The position numbers and the translations under genes were made by a program. A stretch of 11,661 bases of DNA from Acidimicrobiia bacterium (GTDB taxonomy: Bacteria > Actinomycetota > Acidimicrobiia > Acidimicrobiales > Ilumatobacteraceae), in NCBI GenBank assembly GCA_013811855.1, contig JACCUL010000553.1:1-11661 (forward strand), in the 5' to 3' direction. A model generated the notes under the pieces. The model ran no database searches and was not told the DNA's origin. It worked only from the letters and a program-made list of their open reading frames with translations. Within the stretch, counting starts at the first letter, position 1. Every line of letters starts with the position of its first letter. Of this stretch, positions 1-5,659 are shown in pieces.

Positions 1-933
1 CGCCTCGCCGGGGCGCGGGAGCACGCCGCGCAGGCCGCCCACCTGGCGAACGAACTGCGCGACGGCCCCCGACGCGCCCTCCGCATCCACGTGCTCGGCG
101 CCTTCCGCGTCGACCGCGTCGGCGGGACGATCTCGGCTCGCGACTGGGGATCGCGCAAGCCTCGCGACCTGCTCAAGGTGCTCGTGGCCAAGCGGGGCGG
201 ACTGGTCCGTCGGGATGTGCTGCTCGACGTGCTCTGGCCGGACGAGGCACCCGATCGGGCGGGCAAGAAGCTGTCGGTGGCGCTCTCGACGTTGCGGTCC
301 CTGCTCGACCCGGCGAAGTCGTTCCCGGCCGATCACTTCCTCACCGCCGACCGAGCCGCGGTGTCGTTGCGCACGGAGCACTGCGACGGCGACCTCGAGC
401 GGTTCCTGGCCTGCGCCGAGGCTGGCCTGGGCGCCCTCGCCGTTGGCGACCCTGGTGCGTCAGCCGCGCTGACGGCGGCGGAGACGGCGTACTCCGGCGA
501 GCCGTTCGAGGAGGACGCCTACGAGGAATGGGCGCGGCCGATCCGAGACGTGGTCCGCACGACATACGTGGCCGTCATCAGGGCGCTCGCCGACCTGGCC
601 GGACGCAACGGCGAGCACGACCGCGCCACCCGCCTGCTGCTGCGGGTCCTCGACGGCGACCCCGACGACGAGCGGGCGCACTTGGCGCTGGTGCGCAGCC
701 TGCGGGCCGACCAGCGCCACGGCGAGGCGCACCGGATGTACCGCACGTACTGCGACCGCATGGAGCAGATCGGCGTCGAGCCGGCGCCATACCCGGCGGT
801 CGCCAGTCTCGGGCGAGCTGGGGAGAGAGGAATCGAACCCCTAACTACAGAACCAGAATCTGCTGTGTTGCCAGTTACACCACTCCCCACAGAGCGGAGC
901 GGAGAGCCTACCGGGCGGTGGACCGGCCGCTAG
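1..933 (+). CDS. BTAD-domain transcriptional regulator, 5'-partial, 3' end running into a tRNA gene
   Basis: The reading frame is open from base 1, so the start lies outside the window. The GTG at 91 is internal, because protein-like sequence continues upstream of it. From about codon 27 (LRIHVLGAFRV) comes a winged-helix DNA-binding domain of the OmpR/SARP type. It contains WGSRKPRDLLKVLV and the stretch KLSVALSTLRSLLDP. A bacterial transcriptional activator (BTAD, TPR-like) domain follows at about codons 110-265, ending in RMEQIGVEPAP. This order is typical of the C-terminus of large MalT/SARP-like regulators, where DNA binding and the BTAD come last; the missing N-terminal part is probably a sensor or ATPase with TPRs. 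Family members normally end soon after GVEPAP. Here codons 273-297 are the antisense of tRNA-Gln, and the stop TAG (931-933) overlaps the stop of the convergent YdcF gene. The tail is therefore probably not native. The target and inducer are unknown. Confidence 0.8.
   Translation, partial: RLAGAREHAAQAAHLANELRDGPRRALRIHVLGAFRVDRVGGTISARDWGSRKPRDLLKVLVAKRGGLVRRDVLLDVLWPDEAPDRAGKKLSVALSTLRSLLDPAKSFPADHFLTADRAAVSLRTEHCDGDLERFLACAEAGLGALAVGDPGASAALTAAETAYSGEPFEEDAYEEWARPIRDVVRTTYVAVIRALADLAGRNGEHDRATRLLLRVLDGDPDDERAHLALVRSLRADQRHGEAHRMYRTYCDRMEQIGVEPAPYPAVASLGRAGERGIEPLTTEPESAVLPVTPLPTERSGEPTGRWTGR
818..889 (-). tRNA. tRNA-Gln (anticodon CUG)
   Basis: A complete 72-nt cloverleaf can be folded by eye on the minus strand. 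The acceptor stem is TGGGGAG (889-883) with CTCCCCA (825-819), all 7 pairs matched. The D stem is GTGT/ACAC. The anticodon stem is GCAGA/TCTGT with loop TTCTGGT, and the anticodon CTG lies at 856-854. The T arm is AGGGG-TTCGATT-CCTCT. The weak U1-A72 first pair and G73 are normal tRNA-Gln identity features. No CCA is encoded (CTC follows), so the end must be added by a nucleotidyltransferase. CUG reads only CAG, so a UUG-anticodon tRNA must exist elsewhere. The gene lies 40 nt downstream of the YdcF gene and beyond gltX on the same strand, so it may share their transcript. A TAGGCT hexamer (910-905) 15 nt upstream could be its own -10 box, but there is no good -35. The plus-strand regulator ORF overlaps it antisense over its full length. 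Confidence 0.95.
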
Positions 934-1616
934 AGCCTGTCGAAGCCGATGATGCGACCGGCGGCCACGCCGGCGGCTTCCTGGAGGTGGCGGGCGAACG
1001 ACCGGCCGCCGGTGACCACGCTGGTCGGGGTCGGCGACACGTACGCCGTCAACCCGGCCTGCTGGGCGACGAGGCGACTGCGCAGCGAGTGGTAGGGATC
1101 GGTCACGACGAGCACGGTGTCGAGCCCCCGCTCGGCGAGCAGCAAGGCCACACCCTGCATCGACTCGTATGTCGTCCCACCGACCTCCTCGCGCAGGATG
1201 GCGTCGGCCGGGACGCCGCGATCGGCGAGGTAGCGGGCCGACGCCTCGGCCTCCGTGAAGCGGTCACCGGGCTGGTTGCCGCCGGTCACGACGACGAGCG
1301 GGGCCAACCGCTGCGGCCACAGCTCGACGACGTGATCCAGCCGGGCCGCCAGTTGTGGCGAGGGCTCGCCGTCGTACTGGGCGGCGCCCATCACCACGAT
1401 GGCGTCGACCGCTCGGGCCTGGTCGCTGCGGCCCGTCGACCACACCTGGAACAGGCTGATCAGGTAGTAGCCGAGCACGACGAGCACGACGAGCACACCG
1501 GCACGCACCGCGCGACGTAGGTTCGAGGGAGGTCGACGGCGGTCGCCCGGCCGCCAGGCGCCGTCAACCCGCTCGTCGGTCCAGTCGTCGGGGACGATCG
1601 GTGTGTCGTCGCTCAC
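930..1616 (-). CDS. YdcF/DUF218-family membrane-anchored protein
   Basis: This is a 228-aa protein. The GTG start (1616-1614) overlaps the gltX stop as GTGA, which implies translational coupling; the longer in-frame extension upstream is only a shadow of gltX. A basic cytoplasmic N-terminus (about residues 1-38) is followed by one hydrophobic segment at about 39-58 (GVLVVLVVLGYYLISLFQVW), a likely signal anchor. The DUF218/YdcF fold comes next: VDAIVVMGAA (70-79), VVVTGGN (108-114), an E-rich helix at 122-124 (TEAEAS), TTYES (148-152), and VVTDPYHSLR (170-179). These are the conserved strands and polar motifs of the family, which includes E. coli YdcF, SanA and ElyC. Members are linked to envelope or peptidoglycan-precursor functions, but the biochemical activity is mostly unknown. 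The membrane segment places the domain outside the cytoplasm. It sits directly between gltX and tRNA-Gln. A specific role cannot be deduced. Confidence 0.88.
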   Translation of the reverse strand: MSDDTPIVPDDWTDERVDGAWRPGDRRRPPSNLRRAVRAGVLVVLVVLGYYLISLFQVWSTGRSDQARAVDAIVVMGAAQYDGEPSPQLAARLDHVVELWPQRLAPLVVVTGGNQPGDRFTEAEASARYLADRGVPADAILREEVGGTTYESMQGVALLLAERGLDTVLVVTDPYHSLRSRLVAQQAGLTAYVSPTPTSVVTGGRSFARHLQEAAGVAAGRIIGFDRL

Positions 1617-3028
1617 GGCATCGGGGCGGGTTCGGCCAGCTTCGCCCGCGCCGCGCGCAGACGACCGAGCGTCCGCTCCCGGCCGAGCAGCTCGAGCGAC
1701 TCGAACAGCGGCGGCCCGACCGTCCGGCCCGTCACGGCCACCCGGACCGGCGCCTGGGCCTTGCCGAGCTTCTGGCCGTGCTCGGCCCCGATGCGCTCGA
1801 GCTCGACCTTCAACGTGTCGGTGTCCCAGCTCGCCGCGCCGTACGCGTCGATGGCGGCGTCGAGCAGCGGGCCGGCCCACTCGGGACCCATCGCCTTCGA
1901 CCAGGCCGCCTCGTCGATCTGCGGCTCGTCGAGGAACAGGAAGTCGACCAGTCCCGGCGCCTCGGCCAGCGTGACGACGCGGGTCTGCACGAGCGGGGCG
2001 ATGGCGGTGAACGTGTCGAGGTCGTAGTGCGCAGGGAGCCATGGTCGGCACGCATCGACGAACTCGTCGACCGGCAGCGCGCGCACGTACTCGCCGTTGA
2101 AGGCGGCGAGCTTCTTGACGTCGAAGTAGCCCGGCGAGTGGGTGACGTCCTCGATGCGGAACTCCTCCTCGATCTGCGCCCACGGCACGATCTCGGTGTC
2201 GCCCGCCGGGGCCCAGCCCAGCGTCATCAGGTAGTTGACCATCGCCGCGGCCAGGAAGCCCTCGTCCCGGTATTGCTCGAGGGCCACCTTGTCACGGCGT
2301 TTGGACAGCTTCTTGCGCTGCTCGTTGACGAGCACCGGGACGTGCGCCCACATCGGCGGCCCGTGGCCGAGCGCTGACCACATCAGCTGCTGCTTGGGCG
2401 CGTTGGGCAGGTGCTCCTCGCCCCGCACGACATGGGTGATGCCCATCTCGATGTCGTCGACGACGTTGGCCAGCAGGAACATCGGCCGGCCGTTGCCGCG
2501 CAGGAGCACGAAGTCCTCGATCGCGGCGTGCTCGAACGTGACGTCGCCGCGGATGCGGTCACGGACGATGGTCGTGCCGTCGGGGACGCGGAAGCGCAGC
2601 ACGCGGCCGGGACCTGGCGCGAGGTCGCGCTCGCGCGAGTAGCCGTCGTAGCCCGGGCGGCCCGACGAGGTTGACCGCTCTTGGACCTGTTCGGGCGTGA
2701 GGTCGCAGTAGTAGGCGTGGCCGGCGGCGAAGAGGCGCTCGGCGGCGGCCACGTGCGCCGCTGCGTTGGCGCTCTGGAAGTACGGGCCCTCGAACGTCGG
2801 ATCGTCGGACGAGATGCCGAGCCAGGCCAGCGCCTCGATGATCCCCGTCGTCCACTGCGGCCGATCGCGGGCCTGGTCGGTGTCCTCGATCCGCAGCACG
2901 AACCGCCCGCCCTCGCGACGGGCCAGCGCCCAGTTGAACAGCGCCGTGCGAGCACCGCCGACGTGGAAGAACCCGGTCGGCGACGGCGCGATCCGGTACC
3001 GCGGAATCGCCTGGGGATCGCCGGCCAT
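1613..3028 (-). CDS. gltX: Glutamyl-tRNA synthetase (GluRS, class I)
   Basis: This 471-aa protein has the normal length for bacterial GluRS. It attaches glutamate to tRNA-Glu and, in bacteria without GlnRS, also to tRNA-Gln. The Rossmann-fold catalytic domain begins at once: PSPTGFFHVGGARTALFNW (15-33) carries the HIGH-type signature as HVGG, and LRIEDTD (45-51) follows. VRGEEHLPNAPKQ lies at 201-213. The second class I signature, the KMSKS loop, appears as KKLSKR (239-244). The C-terminal half is the helical anticodon-binding domain. The zinc-binding Cys/His set of the E. coli enzyme is absent (a single Cys, C108, in that region), so this is a zinc-less form. The ATG start at 3028 sits a few residues before the first strand, as is usual; the ribosome binding site is weak. 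The TGA stop overlaps the GTG of the YdcF gene. The nearby tRNA-Gln suits a non-discriminating enzyme working with GatCAB, but specificity cannot be read from the sequence by eye. Confidence 0.97.
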   Translation of the reverse strand: MAGDPQAIPRYRIAPSPTGFFHVGGARTALFNWALARREGGRFVLRIEDTDQARDRPQWTTGIIEALAWLGISSDDPTFEGPYFQSANAAAHVAAAERLFAAGHAYYCDLTPEQVQERSTSSGRPGYDGYSRERDLAPGPGRVLRFRVPDGTTIVRDRIRGDVTFEHAAIEDFVLLRGNGRPMFLLANVVDDIEMGITHVVRGEEHLPNAPKQQLMWSALGHGPPMWAHVPVLVNEQRKKLSKRRDKVALEQYRDEGFLAAAMVNYLMTLGWAPAGDTEIVPWAQIEEEFRIEDVTHSPGYFDVKKLAAFNGEYVRALPVDEFVDACRPWLPAHYDLDTFTAIAPLVQTRVVTLAEAPGLVDFLFLDEPQIDEAAWSKAMGPEWAGPLLDAAIDAYGAASWDTDTLKVELERIGAEHGQKLGKAQAPVRVAVTGRTVGPPLFESLELLGRERTLGRLRAARAKLAEPAPMP

Positions 3029-3069
3029 AGCCCGCTGGAGGGTAGCGCCGCGACCCGTCGGGCCGCCGT

Positions 3070-4001
3070 TCAGGCCGATCGCAGCACGGCGAGGTCGAGG
3101 GCTCGGCGGACGGTGGCAACGGTCGACCGGGGGTCCCCGACCACCATGTCGTAGCTGAACTGGAAGGGAACGAATCTGTCGAGCGCGACCGCGTTCAGCC
3201 GTTCGCTATCCCGGGTGAGCTGCTGCTTGGAACGATGGAACCGATACCCGAGGAGCTCGACCACGACGTTGGTCGGCGCGAACCAGCAGTCGACTCGGAC
3301 GATGCGGTCGCCGGCCCGCGACAGCACGACCTGCGTCGTCGGCCGCGGCAGGCCGGCCTCGGCGAGGAGGCGCAGAAACGTCCGCTCCAACCAGCTGTGG
3401 CCACCGCGGGTGACCTCTCGCCCCTCGAGCACGTCGACGAGCACCGGCAGTCCGTACCGACCCTTCCCCCGCAGCCCGGCGATCCGCCGATGGAGGAAGT
3501 CCTCGCTCGTCAGCCCGTCGCGCAAGGCCGAGTCGACCGCGACGGAGAGCTGCGCAGGACTGGACGCGACGGCGAGGTCGACGATCGTCCGAGTCGGACT
3601 CGTCAGTCGGATCCCGTCACGCTCCTCGACATCGATGGGTGGCATGTCACAGGCCGTTCGGACGATGACGCCGCGGCGGCGGATGTTGCGACCACGCGGC
3701 ACCGTGATGTGCAGCGGACGGGCCGCGACCACCCGTCGAACCCGTGGAGCGCAGCCGCCGTCGGCCCCGATGCCCAACACGGCGCTCCGATGTCAGCGAG
3801 GACCGCCCTGAGGTCGTCGGCCAACGAGGAGCGCCCTCCGGCGAGTCGGAACGCGTGTGGACCGACCTGGACGAGGAAGCCGCTCTGGATCCGACTCCGA
3901 AGCTCGGTGTCACTGACGCCGGCGGCGTGCGCCGCCCGGCGGGCGATGATGCCGTGCTGACCTGTCGCGACCGCCGCCAGGCGACGGTCGGTGTTGGTCA
4001 T
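3070..4001 (-). pseudogene. AbiEi-like / DUF559-type protein, interrupted by one frameshift
   Basis: Two overlapping frames together make one familiar protein. The first half begins at ATG 4001 (MTNTDRRLAAV), with an N-terminal helix-turn-helix of the AbiEi antitoxin type (GIIARRAAHAAGVSDTELRSR). It runs to ALHGFDGWSR near 3723. The protein continues in another frame from about 3720 (RPLHITVPRGRNIRRRGV), through SPTRTIVDLA, to the stop at 3070. The C-terminal part looks like DUF559, related to Vsr and PD-(D/E)XK nucleases: LERTFLRLLAEAGLP, VDCWF, then VVELLGYRFHRSK and the RDSERLNAVALDRF helix. Adding one base in about 3716-3734 would restore an ORF of about 310 aa, the usual size for this family. 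Both halves are well preserved, so the shift is recent, or it is a sequencing or assembly error. Members often lack an AbiEii toxin partner, and none is seen here. The function is unproven. It lies 41 nt upstream of gltX. Confidence 0.82.
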
Positions 4002-4049
4002 GCCACGCACTCAGCACCGGGGTGTCACGGGCGGCCCACTTTCGCTTCC

Positions 4050-4090
4050 GTGGCACCGAACAGACGCGACTCGCGCTTGTTCGGTGCCAC
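4050..4090 (-). terminator. Strong intergenic hairpin, probable terminator of the MFS gene
   Basis: A perfect 13-bp inverted repeat, GTGGCACCGAACA (4050-4062) and TGTTCGGTGCCAC (4078-4090), encloses 15 nt. Inside the loop CGCG (4065-4068) can pair with CGCG (4072-4075), extending the helix. It lies 38 nt after the MFS stop and about 50 nt before the AbiEi-like start, both on the minus strand. No T-run follows on either strand, so it would be a U-less terminator of the kind common in actinobacteria. It could instead be a dispersed palindromic repeat or a protein-binding site. Confidence 0.6.
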
Positions 4091-4128
4091 AGAACGCCGA
4101 CGCGGCACAACGCGGCCGGGCGCGGGTG

Positions 4129-5394
4129 TCAAGCGCTGATGGGGGCGCCGAGGGGGTCGGGGTCGGGGGCTGGGAGGTCGCCCACGGCGCCGCGGAGGTG
4201 CCAGGCGGTGTGGGCCAGCCAGAGGCCGACGACGACGAGCGCCAGCATCGCCACCGACGCCGTCGTGTACGCCCACGTTCTGCCGAGGTGCTCGTAGACG
4301 AGCCCGGTCAGCAGCGCGACGACGCCGGCGACGAGGGTCTGGAACCCGCCGAGCACGCCTTGGGCGCCGGCCTGGCGCTCACCCTCGACGACGAGGCCGA
4401 CGGCGACGCCGGTGCTCGAGACGGTCAGCCCGTCACTGACGGCGTGCACCATGGCGAAGGCGAACATCCACCCTCCGGACGGCAGCACGCCGTACAGGAA
4501 CATGTAGCCGGCGCCGAGCAGCAGACCGATCGTGCCGACCCGGAACGGACCCACTCGCTGGGCCAGCCGGCCACCCATGGAACCGAAGATCACCAGCGGC
4601 AGGGCGAACAGCGTGATGCCGAGGTTGCTGATCCAGTCGCTCGTCTCGAGGTCGTCGAGCACGACCGACCACAGGGCGTCGAAGGCGCCGATCATCACCC
4701 ACACCGAGCAGCCGAGCGCCACGGCGCCGGCGAACGGGCGGTTGCGCAGCAGGTCGAACGCGAAGCGTTGGCGCGTCGGCTCGGCGGTCTCCGCCACGTG
4801 GGTCCGGGCCACGAACGGCAGCATCGCCGTCGTCACGGCGGCGATGACGAGGAACGGCGCGGCGATCCCCAACGGTTCGGCGAGCAGCGCCGAGATCGCA
4901 GGCCCGGCGGCGAAGCCGGCGACGTCGGCGGCCAGCAGCCGCCCGAGGTTCTGGCCGAGGTTCGCCGGGTCACCGAGGATGACGATGCGCCGCATGGCCG
5001 GGACGGCCATCCCGACACCCACGCCCATCACGAACCGCCCGGCCAGCAGGGGCACGATCGTCGTCGACGCGGCCATCAGCACGAGACCGACGATGTCGAG
5101 CATCATGCCGCCGAGCACGAGGCGCCGGGCGTAGCCGCGATCGGCCAACGGGGCGATCACGACCTGGGCGATGAAACCGGCGAAGAACCCGATCCCGATG
5201 ACCCCGCCGAGCGCCGTCTCGCCGATGCCGTAGTCGTCGCGGTACTCGTCGAGCACCGTGAACAGCACGCCGTAGCCGGCCGCCAACGCCGCGCCGACGA
5301 CGCCGCAGATGACGATCAGGCTCCTGGCGCGCACGACATCCCACGCTACGTAGGACACGGACGCCGGCCGCAGCCGGTTCGGCCTCCGGGACAT
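4129..5394 (-). CDS. Major facilitator superfamily (MFS) transporter
   Basis: This 421-aa protein has about 12 hydrophobic segments, near residues 26-48, 61-82, 93-112, 113-133, 155-175, 177-195, 221-243, 257-277, 286-304, 308-330, 345-366 and 375-396. A polar central loop lies at about 196-220. MFS motif A, between TM2 and TM3, is visible as PLADRGYARRL (82-92), and GRFVMGVGVGMAVPAMRR (119-136) resembles the motif B region in TM4. The overall pattern is that of MFS_1 secondary transporters, often annotated as drug or sugar efflux proteins. The substrate cannot be told. The ATG at 5394 gives a short basic N-terminus before TM1; a GTG at codon 13 (VSYVAWDV) is a possible alternative, and neither has a clear ribosome binding site. 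It is followed by the hairpin at 4050-4090 and is probably its own transcription unit or the tail of the gdh unit. Confidence 0.9.
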   Translation of the reverse strand: MSRRPNRLRPASVSYVAWDVVRARSLIVICGVVGAALAAGYGVLFTVLDEYRDDYGIGETALGGVIGIGFFAGFIAQVVIAPLADRGYARRLVLGGMMLDIVGLVLMAASTTIVPLLAGRFVMGVGVGMAVPAMRRIVILGDPANLGQNLGRLLAADVAGFAAGPAISALLAEPLGIAAPFLVIAAVTTAMLPFVARTHVAETAEPTRQRFAFDLLRNRPFAGAVALGCSVWVMIGAFDALWSVVLDDLETSDWISNLGITLFALPLVIFGSMGGRLAQRVGPFRVGTIGLLLGAGYMFLYGVLPSGGWMFAFAMVHAVSDGLTVSSTGVAVGLVVEGERQAGAQGVLGGFQTLVAGVVALLTGLVYEHLGRTWAYTTASVAMLALVVVGLWLAHTAWHLRGAVGDLPAPDPDPLGAPISA

Positions 5395-5419
5395 GCGTCA
5401 CGCGCGTACCGTGGCGTCG

Positions 5420-5447
5420 GTGCTCGACCTGCCGATCGCGCGAGCAC
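5420..5447 (-). terminator. Possible hairpin terminator downstream of the gdh unit
   Basis: GTGCTCG (5420-5426) and CGAGCAC (5441-5447) form a 7-bp stem with a 14-nt loop. It lies after the short ABM-like ORF and before the MFS start, in the right place to end the gdh transcript. No T-run follows. The stem is short for such GC-rich DNA, so this is tentative. Confidence 0.25.
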
Positions 5448-5450
5448 TGC

Positions 5451-5580
5451 GACGCCTACCTCCGCCGGCAGCGGGACGCGAGTGATCTCGGCTAGGTCAA
5501 CTGCGTCGTCGAGAGGTAGGAGTCGATGCCGCCCGCCGTGCCGCTTCGATGACGGCTCGGCATCCGTCGAGGTAGGCGTC
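5451..5580. repeat. 12-bp inverted repeat flanking the ABM-like remnant
   Basis: GACGCCTACCTC at 5451-5462 recurs as its exact complement, GAGGTAGGCGTC, at 5569-5580. The second copy codes for DAYLD in the ABM-like ORF; the first is non-coding. A related AGGTAGG lies at 5514-5520. The arms are 106 nt apart. The repeat may be chance, or a relic of the rearrangement that truncated the gene. Confidence 0.35.
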
Positions 5581-5625
5581 ACGGTCGCTGACGCCGACGT
5601 AGGTCTTCCCGGCCACGACGATCAT
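5497..5625 (-). pseudogene. Truncated ABM-like (putative monooxygenase/quinol oxidase) N-terminus
   Basis: A 42-codon ORF starts at ATG 5625 behind a good ribosome binding site (GGGAGGA, 5636-5630), 34 nt after the gdh stop. The first ~32 residues (MIVVAGKTYVGVSDRDAYLD, then GCRAVIEAARRA) resemble the start of antibiotic-biosynthesis-monooxygenase (ABM) domain proteins, which are about 95-100 aa long. After that the frame ends in TSRRRS and a TGA at 5499-5497. In a shifted frame the DNA reads GIDSYLSTTQLT followed by TAG, which recalls the next ABM strand but stops as well. At least two lesions would be needed to explain this, so it looks like a decaying gene and not a single sequencing error. 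It could instead be a genuine short protein of unknown function. The family match is by eye on a short stretch and is weak. Confidence 0.4.
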
Positions 5626-5659
5626 GGGTCCTCCCGCAGCTCGGCGGCACGGTCGGCCA

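Noticed and set aside
1617..2183. N-terminal extension of the YdcF-like frame into gltX
   Set aside because: The extension is an arginine- and alanine-rich shadow of gltX. The YdcF-like protein begins naturally at the GTG overlapping the gltX stop.
3070..4001. Toxin-antitoxin or abortive infection system
   Set aside because: Only an AbiEi-like HTH plus DUF559 protein is present, and it is frameshifted. No AbiEii nucleotidyltransferase gene lies next to it; its neighbours are gltX and an MFS gene.
5411..5485. Short plus-strand ORF (VASVLDLPIARALRRL...) between the MFS gene and gdh
   Set aside because: It has about 24 codons with a GTG start, no ribosome binding site and no family resemblance. 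It also overlaps the hairpin and the inverted repeat.
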